A stretch of DNA of 41,306 bases. Origin: Bacteroidota bacterium. GTDB lineage: Bacteria; Bacteroidota; Bacteroidia; Flavobacteriales; Flavobacteriaceae. The notes under the pieces were generated by a model. The model saw only the letters and a program-made list of their open reading frames with translations, was not told where the DNA came from and did not search any database. The stretch lies in contig JAEWLN010000040.1 in NCBI GenBank assembly GCA_023457535.1, positions 1 to 41,306 on the forward strand. Reading direction: 5' to 3'. Below are positions 33,522-41,306 of the stretch, piece after piece (the stretch's first letter is position 1; every line of letters begins with the position of its first letter). A program made the translations under genes and the position numbers.

Positions 33522-35522
33522 TTATTTGGCCGCATGCCAAGCTTTTAAATCTTTAAACTCTACGGTAAATGAAGTCAGCCCGCTGTCGGATTGGGCAAAA
33601 AATTGTCCGCGCAACTGGCGGCTCAAGATCGAAACGAGCTTCAAGCCAAGGGATTGCGATCGTTTTACATCAAAATCCGCAGGCAGCGGTTTGCCGTTGT
33701 TGGCGATGGTAAGCTCATAATCGGTATCGGTCCTGGGTTGGATCGAAATATCGATGCGGCCCGTCTGGTTGGTGTCAAAAGCATATTTGTAAGCGTTTGA
33801 GACCAGTTCGTTGACAATGAGCCCGAGCGGTATGGCCGTATCGATGTCAAACCGTATCCCGGGAGTTTGGATATGGACCTGCACCGATGCCGATTCACCG
33901 CGAAACATCCGCGATAAGTAATCGACCAGGCCTTTCATGTAATTTTCGATGTCGACGTTGTTCAGGTGCTCGGACTGGTACAAATTCTGGTGAATCAAAC
34001 TCATCGCCTCCACGCGGCTTTGCCCTTCCTGGATCGAAGACAAGACATTGGCATCCTTGATGTCCTGCGACTGGATGTTGAGTAAACTCGAAATGATTTG
34101 CAGGTTGTTCTTCACACGGTGGTGGATCTCGCGCAACAGCGTCTCCTTCTCTGTGAGCGATTGCTGGATGATGTGGTTTTGCTCTTCGATGAGTTTGCGC
34201 TGGCGTTGGTTTCGGCGCATATTCCGATACATCAAAAACGCCACGCCGCTCACCACCACAAGCACCGCGAGGATCGTATAGTTGACCCACCGCTGACGGT
34301 TTGCCGCTACAAGCGCATCGGCGTCCTTTTTGCGTTGTTTCTCGAGCGCATCGTCCTGTTTCTTTTCGAATTCGTACGTCATTTGCTGCTCGGTGAGCTT
34401 TTTGCTTTGCTGTTCGTTGAATAATTCGTCGTTGATTTGCTTGAACAACACGTGGTTGTTATAAGCCGCGCGGTAATCGCCCATCGAGCGGTGAATGTCG
34501 GCCAGGTTGGCATACGCATCCCGGACAAACTCTTTTTGTCCGATACGCGTGGCAATAGCAAGCGCGTCCTTGGTGAACGCCAACGCCTGCGGGATGTGCC
34601 CGAGTTTAAAATGCGCGCGTCCAAGCTGCAGTTTGCATTCTGAAATACCGGGTTGCGCCTCGTTTTTGGTAGACAATTCAAGCGCCTGGCCAAAATTTTC
34701 AATGGCGCGTTGCGGATCGTCCTGCGCGAGATACGCATTCCCGATGGCCAGATAAATATCGGCGTCGATAAACGAATTCTGGAACGGACGCGCCTTGTCC
34801 CGCGCGCGCTGCAACATCGAAAGCGCCTGATCGATCTTGTTTTGCTTGAGATAAGCCTGGCCGATGCTGTTGTAGGCATAAGCCTGTACATAAGCAGCAT
34901 CTTCGGCACCCAGCTTTTTGGTTGTTTCGATCGCCGCGCGGTAATACCCGAGGGCTTTGTCATAATTGCCGTGCTGTTTGTACAAAATGCCGGTATTGAT
35001 CTGCGACGACGCAATCGCAAACATGTCATTCTGCTTTTCAACGATCTTCAGCGAGGCAAGGTTGTAATAGATCGCCTCGGGAAAATTGCCGAGCTTGGAA
35101 AACAAAATCCCCAATTCAGAATAGGCTTTTGACAGTGAAGAATCGTTTTTGAGCCGGGCAAATATTGCCGCCGATTTTTGAAGGTATTTTACTGCCTGAT
35201 CGTGTGCGCCAAGCCGGTTGTGCTGACTCCCGACGTATAGATGGCCGCGTCCGATCCCGCTCGGGTAATTAATTTTTTCCGAAAGCTCAAGCGATTGTAA
35301 ACTGTAGGCCAATGCTTTTTCAGGCTCAGAGTCCACATAGCGCAATATAAGGCTTTCGATCATTTTGACCTTGACCGAATCGCGCAAATCGGGTTTGCGG
35401 TTTTTGTGCGCCGCTTCGTAACGCCCGATTGCGTTAAGAAGGCTGTCGGTCTTGTTGATTTTTTGGGCCGACGCAACATTTACCGCCAGTACAACGGCGA
35501 GCATACCAGATAAATTCTTCAA
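33522..35522 (-). CDS. TPR-containing sensor histidine kinase (HisKA_2 type)
   Basis: A 666-residue membrane kinase. Residues 1-19 are a signal peptide (S-A-Q). A periplasmic region of about nine tetratricopeptide repeats (about 45-370) is followed by a Lys/Gln-rich coiled coil, one membrane helix at about 410-432, and a cytoplasmic kinase core. The core has R-E-I-H-H-R-V-K-N-N-L-Q with the phosphorylated His probably at 468 (preceding R-V-K-N) and an ATPase domain with I-V-N-E-L-V-S-N-A-Y-K-Y-A, N-N-G and S-L-G-L-K-L-V. The order TPR-TM-HisKA_2 paired with a LytTR regulator is common in Bacteroidota. The signal is unknown. Confidence 0.92.
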   Translation of the reverse strand: MKNLSGMLAVVLAVNVASAQKINKTDSLLNAIGRYEAAHKNRKPDLRDSVKVKMIESLILRYVDSEPEKALAYSLQSLELSEKINYPSGIGRGHLYVGSQHNRLGAHDQAVKYLQKSAAIFARLKNDSSLSKAYSELGILFSKLGNFPEAIYYNLASLKIVEKQNDMFAIASSQINTGILYKQHGNYDKALGYYRAAIETTKKLGAEDAAYVQAYAYNSIGQAYLKQNKIDQALSMLQRARDKARPFQNSFIDADIYLAIGNAYLAQDDPQRAIENFGQALELSTKNEAQPGISECKLQLGRAHFKLGHIPQALAFTKDALAIATRIGQKEFVRDAYANLADIHRSMGDYRAAYNNHVLFKQINDELFNEQQSKKLTEQQMTYEFEKKQDDALEKQRKKDADALVAANRQRWVNYTILAVLVVVSGVAFLMYRNMRRNQRQRKLIEEQNHIIQQSLTEKETLLREIHHRVKNNLQIISSLLNIQSQDIKDANVLSSIQEGQSRVEAMSLIHQNLYQSEHLNNVDIENYMKGLVDYLSRMFRGESASVQVHIQTPGIRFDIDTAIPLGLIVNELVSNAYKYAFDTNQTGRIDISIQPRTDTDYELTIANNGKPLPADFDVKRSQSLGLKLVSILSRQLRGQFFAQSDSGLTSFTVEFKDLKAWHAAK

Positions 35523-35702
35523 ACGATGGAAAATTAAACTGTTGCGAATGTAAGTGATATTTTACAATTATGCAGCGCAAAGCGTTAATTTTTAATCCGA
35601 TAAGGCCGATGGCCAAAAAGCGATTATCCTGCCAGCCACCGCGATTATACGCCCAATTCCGACGTTTGTTCAACACGCGGATATTGTTTGCTGTTTTTGA
35701 TG

Positions 35703-35710
35703 TATGTTTG
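35703..35710 (+). promoter_or_regulatory. Promoter -7 element of the RCC1 gene
   Basis: TATGTTTG matches TAnnTTTG, 37 nt before the ATG at 35748. A TTG at 35684-35686 is 16 nt upstream, slightly short for a -33 element. The gap 35523-35747 holds nothing else recognisable. Confidence 0.6.
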
Positions 35711-35747
35711 CCCGCAATTAAAGAAGTTCAACCAAATTAACTAATGA

Positions 35748-38192
35748 ATGAAAAGAATTTTTACGCTCGTACTGGTTTTCCTGGCCGCGCAAATCCACGC
35801 CCAGTGCTGGCAGAGCACTACCGCCGGGGATTCCCATACGTTCGCTATCGGCAGCAACGGCACACTTTGGGGTTGGGGCGACAACTCTTACGGCCAATTG
35901 GGAGATGGAACCAATCAGGACAGACCGCTTCCAACGCAAATCGGAACGGCCACCAACTGGCAGCAGGTCAGCGGTGGCGGCAGTCATACCATCGCCAAAA
36001 AATCCGACGGCACGCTGTGGGGTTGGGGTGAAAACGCCAGCGGCCAGGTAGGTAACGGCTCAAGCACCAATTACCTATTTGCGCCCGTCCAGATCGGATC
36101 GGTCAATACCTGGCAAAGCGCAGCGGCTGGATTGAGCCACACCGTTGCGATCCGCAGCAACGGAACGCTGTGGGCCTGGGGATACAACGGTTCGGGCCAA
36201 TTGGGCGACGGTACCACCACAAACCGCAACGCGCCGGTCCAAATCGGTACGGCCACCAACTGGCAAGCTGTAGCGTGCACGGGCGATTTCACGATCGCGA
36301 TCAAAACCAATGGCACGCTGTGGGCCTGGGGTGACAACTCAAAAGGGCAACTCGGCGACGGATCGACGACCAACCGCAACGCGCCGGTACAAATCGGCAC
36401 GGCTACGAACTGGCAAAGCATCGCGGCAGGTTATCAGCACGTTATTGCCAAGCGCTCCAACGGCACCCTCTGGGGCTGGGGCAGCAACGGCTCTTATCAG
36501 CTGGGCAACAGCAATACGGCCAATGTGCTGACCCCGACGCAAATCGGGACGGCGACCAACTGGCAATCGATCGGTGCGGGCGACAAGCACAGCCTTGCGA
36601 TAAAAACCGACGGCACGCTCTGGGCCTGGGGCGAGAACAGCGACGGGCAAATCGGTAATGGCAGTAACAGCGATGTCTCTGCGCCAACGCAAATCGGTAC
36701 TGCAAACAATTGGCAAAGCGTCGATGGCGGTGCTTACCACACCATCGCAAGAAAATCGAACGGCGATCTGCTTGCCTTTGGGGACAACATGGACGGCCAA
36801 CTCGGCACCAACACTTATTCTGACAGCAATACACCTGTAGCACTCACCTGTCCGCCAAGCCTTTTTATCCCGGACATGTGCTGGCAAAAAGTGACCAAGG
36901 GCCGCGACCATACCATTGCGCGCAAATCAGATGGCACGCTGTGGGGCTGGGGACTCAACGCCAACGGACAGCTCGGCAACGGTACGACGGCCGATAAAAA
37001 CATCCCGACGCAAATCGGCAACTGGAACTCGTGGCAAACCATGGCAGCCGGCGCCGACCACACCGTGGCCATCCGCACCAACGGGACACTCTGGGCCTGG
37101 GGTTACAACAATTACGGCCAATTGGGCGATGGTACTTCCACGACATTCCGCGCCACGCCTGTGCAAATCGGAACCGCGACCAACTGGCAAAGCGTAGCGG
37201 CAGGCGAATCGCATACGATGGCGATCAAGACCAACGGCACACTGTGGGGCTGGGGGCGCAACAATAACAACCAGTTGGGCAACGGAACCTATATGAGTGA
37301 AATGGCGCCCGTACAAATCGGGACGGCAACCAACTGGGCCAAAGTCGTGGCGGGTCAATCGTACACGCTGGCGATCAAGACCGACGGCACGCTGTGGGGC
37401 TGGGGACGCAACAATACCGGACAATTGGGCGATGGCACGCTGACCAATCGCGACGAACCGGTACAGATCGGGACGGCCAACAACTGGCTGCACCTATCGG
37501 CCGGGGAAATCCACTCAATGGGAATCAGGACCAATGGCACCTTGTGGGCATGGGGAGAAGGTTTCCAGGGTCGGCTCGGACTGGGCGACTTTAACGACAG
37601 GACCTCGCCAACACAAGTAGGAACGGCCACCAACTGGTCAGATGTTTCGTGCGGCGACTCGCATACGATCGCGGTCAGGTCCAACGGTACGCTCTGGGGC
37701 TGGGGCTACGATCACTGGGGCCAGTTGGGCAATGGCGGCACCAGCATCAATACCATGGTGCCCAACCAGATCGGGACACAAACCAACTGGCAAAGCGTTG
37801 CGGCGGGCATGAACAACAGTGCCGGCATGCGGACGGACAATTCACTCTGGGGCTATGGGGCCAACTACTATGGGCAACTTGGCGACGGCACAACCAGCGA
37901 CCGCAACATCCCAACGGCCATCGACTGCATCACAAGCCTCGAAGATGCGCAATTTGAAGCTGCTACGGCGCTGCGCGTTTACCCGAACCCGGTCAAAGAG
38001 GCACTCCATATTTCATTGGATGCAAACATCGACACCGTTGCGATCTTTAACATGCTCGGACAGCAAATCCTTTCCAAACCGGTCAATGCGGCGCAAGGCA
38101 CGATCGATGTTTCCGGTCTGGAAGCAGGAACTTACTTGGTAAGAATCCATGCCGGAGACCAAATCAAGAATGTTAAAATAATCAAAGGATAG
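35748..38192 (+). CDS. T9SS-sorted RCC1-repeat protein (two seven-bladed propellers)
   Basis: An 814-residue secreted protein with a signal peptide (about 1-18). Residues about 20-727 contain 14 RCC1 repeats of about 50 residues, each with S-H-T-I-A-x-x-S/T-N/D-G-T-L-W-G/A-W-G and N-x-x-G-Q-L-G-D/N-G. Repeats 1-7 and 8-14 form two equal blocks, each opened by C-W-Q (Cys20, Cys378) and closed by a Cys (Cys368, Cys727), so two seven-bladed propellers are expected. The sorting domain (about 735-814) starts L-R-V-Y-P-N-P and ends K-I-I-K-G. It is followed after 23 nt by another T9SS cargo gene, probably an operon. The ligand is unknown; RCC1 propellers bind proteins, and some bacterial ones act as adhesins or inhibitors (the BLIP-II fold). 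Confidence 0.9.
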   Translation: MKRIFTLVLVFLAAQIHAQCWQSTTAGDSHTFAIGSNGTLWGWGDNSYGQLGDGTNQDRPLPTQIGTATNWQQVSGGGSHTIAKKSDGTLWGWGENASGQVGNGSSTNYLFAPVQIGSVNTWQSAAAGLSHTVAIRSNGTLWAWGYNGSGQLGDGTTTNRNAPVQIGTATNWQAVACTGDFTIAIKTNGTLWAWGDNSKGQLGDGSTTNRNAPVQIGTATNWQSIAAGYQHVIAKRSNGTLWGWGSNGSYQLGNSNTANVLTPTQIGTATNWQSIGAGDKHSLAIKTDGTLWAWGENSDGQIGNGSNSDVSAPTQIGTANNWQSVDGGAYHTIARKSNGDLLAFGDNMDGQLGTNTYSDSNTPVALTCPPSLFIPDMCWQKVTKGRDHTIARKSDGTLWGWGLNANGQLGNGTTADKNIPTQIGNWNSWQTMAAGADHTVAIRTNGTLWAWGYNNYGQLGDGTSTTFRATPVQIGTATNWQSVAAGESHTMAIKTNGTLWGWGRNNNNQLGNGTYMSEMAPVQIGTATNWAKVVAGQSYTLAIKTDGTLWGWGRNNTGQLGDGTLTNRDEPVQIGTANNWLHLSAGEIHSMGIRTNGTLWAWGEGFQGRLGLGDFNDRTSPTQVGTATNWSDVSCGDSHTIAVRSNGTLWGWGYDHWGQLGNGGTSINTMVPNQIGTQTNWQSVAAGMNNSAGMRTDNSLWGYGANYYGQLGDGTTSDRNIPTAIDCITSLEDAQFEAATALRVYPNPVKEALHISLDANIDTVAIFNMLGQQILSKPVNAAQGTIDVSGLEAGTYLVRIHAGDQIKNVKIIKG

Positions 38193-38215
38193 CCACGGGC
38201 ATCAAACCAACCTCC

Positions 38216-39817
38216 ATGAAAATTATATTGCGCACCCTTTTTATCGCGTTGGCAACGGGCCAATGCATGTACGGGCAAGGTTTTACCAGTCCGGCGGTCC
38301 AATGGAATATCCCGGCCGTACTCGATTATGACGAATACCACATCTCGGACGATTTCCACGCGGTCATCGACATGAACGGCGACGGAAAGCCAGACCTTGT
38401 GGATACGGAAAACCAATCGACGGAATCCGTATCGGACGTTTTTATCAACGGCCAGCAAAAGTACTGGAAAGTATACCTGAACACCGGATCGGGGTTTAGC
38501 GCGACGGCCACACAGTGGAATATCCCGGCCGTGCTCGATAATTCGGATTACCGTCTGGCCAGCCAATACCACACCGTGATCGATATGAACGGCGACGGCA
38601 AACCGGATTTGGTCGATTCTGAAAACCAGTCCACGGAATCCGTATCGGACGTCTTTATGAACGGCCAGCAAAAGTACTGGAAAGTGTACCTGAACACCGG
38701 CTCTGGATTCAGCGCAACGGCCACGCAGTGGAACATTCCGGCGGTGCTCGATTACGCCGATTATGTCGTGGCCAACGAATACCACACCGTCATTGACCTC
38801 AACGGCGACGGGAAGCCGGACCTGATCGATTCTGAAAACCAGTCCACGGAATCCGTGTCGGACGTATTTATGAACGGCCAGCAAAAGTACTGGAAAGTGT
38901 ACCTCAACACCGGATCGGGATTCAGCGCTACGGCTACGCAGTGGAATATCCCGGCTGTGCTCGATAGCGGCGATTACCGTGTGGCCAACGAATACCATAC
39001 GGTCGCGGACATGAACGGCGACGGCAAACCGGACCTTGTGGATACGGAAAACCAATCCACTGAATCGGTGTCGGATGTGTTTATGAACGGCCAGCAAAAG
39101 CACTGGAAGGTCTATCTCAACAACGGATCGGGATTCAACGCGACGGCTGTCCAATGGAACATTCCGGCCGTATCGGACAACGCGGATTACCGCTTCGCAA
39201 ACGACTACCACACCGTGATCGATTTCAACGGCGATGGCAAACCGGATTTCATCGATTCTGAAAACCAGTCGACAGAATCGGTATCGGACGTATTCATGAA
39301 CGGCAACCAGAAATACTGGAAAGTGTACCTCAACAACGGATCGGGCTTTAACGCCACATCGGTACAATGGAATATTCCGGCCACGCTCGACAACTCTGAT
39401 TACCGCGTTTCGTGGGACATCCACAATGTGATCGATTTCAACGGCGACCACAAACCGGACCTGGTCGACTCTGAAAATGAAGCGACGCAAACCGTTTCAG
39501 ATGTATTTATGAACGGCCAGCAAAAATACTGGAGGGTATATCTCAACAACGACCCTACGCTGGAATCGGCCAGCTTTGCGACCGGGACGGCCTCCATCGT
39601 GGCCTATCCGAATCCTGCAACGGACCGCCTGACGATCGCCTCGTCCTACGACATCGAATCGGTATCGGTCTATAACATGGTAGGACAACAGATATGGACC
39701 AGCGATGTGCGCGCGGGCGAAATCGGGATCGATATTTCCGGATGGCAATCGGGTACTTACCTGATCAGGGTGTCGGCCGATCAAACGCAAAACGCACTGA
39801 AAATCGTCAAGCGATAA
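38216..39817 (+). CDS. T9SS-sorted protein with six 71-residue repeats
   Basis: A 533-residue secreted protein: signal peptide (about 1-20, ending Y-G), six tandem 71-residue repeats starting at Trp30, 101, 172, 243, 314 and 385, and a type A T9SS sorting domain (about 462-533, V-A-Y-P-N-P near its start, final V-K-R). Each repeat contains W-N-I-P-A, H-x-V-I-D-M/F-N-G-D-G-K-P-D (a Ca-binding D-x-N-x-D-G loop as in VCBS/FG-GAP repeats), E-N-Q-S-T-E-S-V-S-D-V-F, N-G-Q-Q-K-Y-W-K-V-Y-L-N and G-S-G-F. These resemble integrin-like FG-GAP/VCBS repeats. The last repeat has E-A-T-Q-T instead of Q-S-T-E-S. The function is unknown, perhaps surface adhesion. It is the second gene after the RCC1 gene and ends at the terminator near 39881. 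Confidence 0.88.
   Translation: MKIILRTLFIALATGQCMYGQGFTSPAVQWNIPAVLDYDEYHISDDFHAVIDMNGDGKPDLVDTENQSTESVSDVFINGQQKYWKVYLNTGSGFSATATQWNIPAVLDNSDYRLASQYHTVIDMNGDGKPDLVDSENQSTESVSDVFMNGQQKYWKVYLNTGSGFSATATQWNIPAVLDYADYVVANEYHTVIDLNGDGKPDLIDSENQSTESVSDVFMNGQQKYWKVYLNTGSGFSATATQWNIPAVLDSGDYRVANEYHTVADMNGDGKPDLVDTENQSTESVSDVFMNGQQKHWKVYLNNGSGFNATAVQWNIPAVSDNADYRFANDYHTVIDFNGDGKPDFIDSENQSTESVSDVFMNGNQKYWKVYLNNGSGFNATSVQWNIPATLDNSDYRVSWDIHNVIDFNGDHKPDLVDSENEATQTVSDVFMNGQQKYWRVYLNNDPTLESASFATGTASIVAYPNPATDRLTIASSYDIESVSVYNMVGQQIWTSDVRAGEIGIDISGWQSGTYLIRVSADQTQNALKIVKR
38303..39580 (+). repeat. Six tandem 213-nt repeats inside a coding region
   Basis: Units of 213 nt start at 38303, 38516, 38729, 38942, 39155 and 39368. 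The central part (around GGCCAGCAAAAGTACTGGAA) is nearly identical between units, more so than protein selection alone would need. Confidence 0.88.
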
Positions 39818-39868
39818 AACCCGCTAAATGGTATTACCGTCGCTTTGCCCGACGCAACGCCTTGATTC

Positions 39869-39904
39869 AAAACCCTTGATCCCGAAAGGTTTCGGGGTTT
39901 TTTT
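39869..39904 (+). terminator. Terminator after the 71-residue-repeat gene
   Basis: CCCGAA (39881-39886) pairs with TTCGGG (39891-39896), or the longer AAACCC/GGGTTT outer arms pair, followed by seven T. Confidence 0.75.
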
Positions 39905-39947
39905 ATATCGCAAACCGACGGAAATCGTCCGGATGCGATCTTTGGTG

Positions 39948-39955
39948 TATATTTG
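39948..39955 (+). promoter_or_regulatory. Promoter -7 element of the GGGPS gene, almost touching the start codon
   Basis: TATATTTG is an exact TAnnTTTG match ending 7 nt before the ATG at 39962. This predicts a leaderless or nearly leaderless mRNA. No good -33 element is visible. Confidence 0.6.
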
Positions 39956-39961
39956 CCGGTG

Positions 39962-40681
39962 ATGCAAACCATTTACGCCAACATCCAAAAAGCCCGGTCG
40001 CAACGCCAGAAGTTGCTGGCCATATTGCTCGACCCCGACAAAATCGCACGCGAATCGCTTGAAACGACCCTCGCCAAGATCAACCAATCGCCGGCCACGC
40101 ACTTGCTCATAGGAGGAAGCGAGGTCAGGGATGCCGATATCGACGGGCTCATTGTGCACATCAGGCGCGCATGCCGTTTGCCGGTCATTTTGTTTCCGGG
40201 GCATCCGTCGCAGATTTCAAGCCACGCCGACGGCATATTGTTGCTGTCGCTGCTCTCCGGCCGCAACCCCGATTTTTTGATCGGGCACCACGTACAGGCG
40301 GCGCCGGTATTGCAAAAATCGGCACTCGAAATCATCCCGACGGGCTATCTGCTCATCGAAAGCGGACGTCCGACAGCGGTGCAGCGCGTAAGCCGGACGC
40401 AACCCATTGACAGCGCAAACATCGGTACGGTCGTCGCCACTGCGCTTGCCGGACAAATGCTCGGGCACAAATTGATCTATCTGGAGGCCGGAAGTGGCGC
40501 GGACCACGCTGTCGGGTCAGCGGTCATCTCGGCCGTGGCATCGGTCCTGGACATTCCGCTGATCGTGGGCGGCGGCATCCGCAGTCGGGACGGGATCGAA
40601 GCGGCATTTGCATCGGGCGCCGATATGGTCGTGATCGGGACGGCGTTCGAGAAAGATCCGGATTTTTTTGATTGGCACTAA
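39962..40681 (+). CDS. Geranylgeranylglyceryl/heptaprenylglyceryl phosphate synthase family protein
   Basis: A 239-residue TIM-barrel prenyltransferase that joins an isoprenoid diphosphate to glycerol-1-phosphate, the first step of archaeal-type ether lipids. Visible motifs: L-L-D-P-D-K near residue 22 (Mg/substrate Asp), G-G-S-E-V near 50, F-P-G-H-P near 80, Y-L-E-A-G-S-G-A at 173-180 and G-G-G-I-R-S near 205 (phosphate binding), and I-G-T-A at the end of the barrel. From memory a Flavobacterium johnsoniae member has been studied as a group II GGGPS. An upstream in-frame TTG at 39953 lies inside the promoter -7 box and is rejected. It leads an apparent operon with the next two genes (13 nt gap). 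The lipid product in this organism is unknown. Confidence 0.92.
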   Translation: MQTIYANIQKARSQRQKLLAILLDPDKIARESLETTLAKINQSPATHLLIGGSEVRDADIDGLIVHIRRACRLPVILFPGHPSQISSHADGILLLSLLSGRNPDFLIGHHVQAAPVLQKSALEIIPTGYLLIESGRPTAVQRVSRTQPIDSANIGTVVATALAGQMLGHKLIYLEAGSGADHAVGSAVISAVASVLDIPLIVGGGIRSRDGIEAAFASGADMVVIGTAFEKDPDFFDWH

Positions 40682-40694
40682 TAAATAATTACCT

Positions 40695-40937
40695 ATGGAA
40701 GTTTCTGTCGACATCAGCTTGTATCCGCTGGACAAAAATTACGAGCCTGCCATTATCGCGTTTATCGCAAAATTGAAGGCATCGCCATTTCAGGTTGTCG
40801 AAACGCCCCTGTCAACGCAGGTTTACGGCCCCTATGATGCGGTGATGGATTTTCTCAAAGAAGCGATGCGCGAAACGTTTGCCCATCCGGAAATGGCCGT
40901 TTTCAACATCAGGTTCATCAAAGGAAACCGCGCATGA
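40695..40937 (+). CDS. Thiamine-binding (MTH1187/YkoF-like) family protein
   Basis: An 80-residue cytosolic protein with one ferredoxin-like alpha/beta domain: M-E-V-S-V-D-I-S-L-Y-P-L at the start, V-Y-G-P-Y-D-A-V-M in the middle, and an F-N-I-R-F-I-K-G-like C-terminal strand. Members of this family (DUF77) have been found to bind thiamine or related pyrimidines. It lies 13 nt after the GGGPS gene and overlaps the PnuC-family gene by 4 nt (ATGA), a context suggesting a role with that transporter in vitamin uptake, either thiamine (PnuT) or nicotinamide riboside. The ligand is unproven. No TPP riboswitch was seen in the short gap. Confidence 0.85.
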   Translation: MEVSVDISLYPLDKNYEPAIIAFIAKLKASPFQVVETPLSTQVYGPYDAVMDFLKEAMRETFAHPEMAVFNIRFIKGNRA

Positions 40938-41306
40938 CCGAGTTTTTCCTCAATGCCTACAAAGACACACCTGTTTTTGTCATCGTGCTCGAGGCCATCA
41001 CGTTTGTGTTTGGGATCCTGAGCGTGTATCTGGCCAAAAAGGAAAACATTTGGGTCTACCCGACGGGTTTGATCGCCACGACGATTACCGCTTATTTGTT
41101 TTACCGCGCGCAGTATGTGGGCGATTTGCTTGTCAACGTCTATTATTCGATCATGAGCCTGTACGGATGGTATTTGTGGACGCGCAAAAAAAATGGTACG
41201 CACCTGGTTCAGATTTCACGCACAACGACGCGCGAAAAATTAACAGGGATTGGCGTGTTTGTTTTTACAATTATCGTAATTTTCAGTATTTATCGGGTAT
41301 TTTTGG
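40934..41306 (+). CDS. pnuC: PnuC-family vitamin transporter (3' end outside window)
   Basis: 124 codons are visible, and the gene runs past the window end. ATG at 40934 overlaps the previous stop codon. The product starts M-T-E-F-F-L-N-A-Y and has helices at about 14-34, 41-60, 62-82 and 102-122. N-V-Y-Y-S-I-M-S-L-Y-G-W-Y-L-W near residues 68-82 is the PnuC family signature region. PnuC proteins facilitate uptake of nicotinamide riboside, and PnuT and PnuX relatives carry thiamine and riboflavin. A thiamine-binding-type neighbour favours thiamine, but the part downstream, which in flavobacteria may encode a NadR-like protein favouring nicotinamide riboside (from memory), is not visible. The substrate is therefore undecided. 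Confidence 0.9.
   Translation, partial: MTEFFLNAYKDTPVFVIVLEAITFVFGILSVYLAKKENIWVYPTGLIATTITAYLFYRAQYVGDLLVNVYYSIMSLYGWYLWTRKKNGTHLVQISRTTTREKLTGIGVFVFTIIVIFSIYRVFL

Noticed and set aside
38132..39490. A 452-codon open frame on the minus strand
   Set aside because: It lies antisense to the 71-residue-repeat gene. Its regular pattern merely mirrors the 213-nt repeats, and it has no signal peptide, promoter or known domain.
40682..40694. TPP riboswitch before the thiamine-binding-type gene
   Set aside because: The gap is only 13 nt and holds no riboswitch sequence.

Overview
The window looks like a chromosomal segment of a member of the family Flavobacteriaceae (Bacteroidota), probably one with a fairly high GC content for that family (judged by eye, not computed). 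The reasons are: the mutY-ssb-gldE-gldD order that includes gliding-motility genes; four proteins ending in a type IX secretion (T9SS) sorting domain; repeated -7 elements of the Bacteroidota form TAnnTTTG; A-rich leaders without Shine-Dalgarno sequences; an archaeal-type GGGP synthase; and a flavobacterial-type RNase G.

Layout. 1-7881: a thioester-containing alpha-2-macroglobulin lipoprotein (5' end outside the window) abutting a PBP1C-type peptidoglycan synthase. 8050-10268 (minus): RNase G, a 30-residue very basic protein and an HU-like nucleoid protein. 10395-13762: MutY, SSB, GldE and GldD. 13865-18792: a metal-binding lipoprotein, an EamA permease and an M16 peptidase pair (one active, one degenerate). 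18793-22400: ribosomal genes rplU-rpmA and a ferritin set in long intergenic stretches rich in several kinds of repeats. 22398-26407: a small lipoprotein, a T9SS-sorted propeller protein, S-adenosylhomocysteinase and a phosphopantetheinyl transferase. 26440-39817: a surface-protein region with a 2028-residue adhesin, a TPR histidine kinase with a LytTR response regulator, a 14-repeat RCC1 protein and a protein with six nearly identical 71-residue repeats; the adhesin and the two repeat proteins carry T9SS sorting domains. 39962-41306: GGGP synthase, a thiamine-binding-type protein and the start of a PnuC-family transporter.

How parts fit together. GldD and GldE belong to the gliding apparatus that shares the envelope with T9SS, and four genes here encode likely T9SS cargo. 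The kinase/regulator pair lies between cargo genes and is a candidate regulator of them (inference from position only). The macroglobulin and PBP1C form the well-known pair thought to trap proteases and repair peptidoglycan.

The least explained material is non-coding. There is a four-copy dispersed element whose flanks are conserved while its central hairpin changes sequence but keeps pairing. There is a second, fold-back element present as an inverted pair around the ferritin region with a third partial copy. There are 7-bp-unit repeat arrays in two intergenic regions. No CRISPR array, tRNA, rRNA, transposase or phage gene was recognised.
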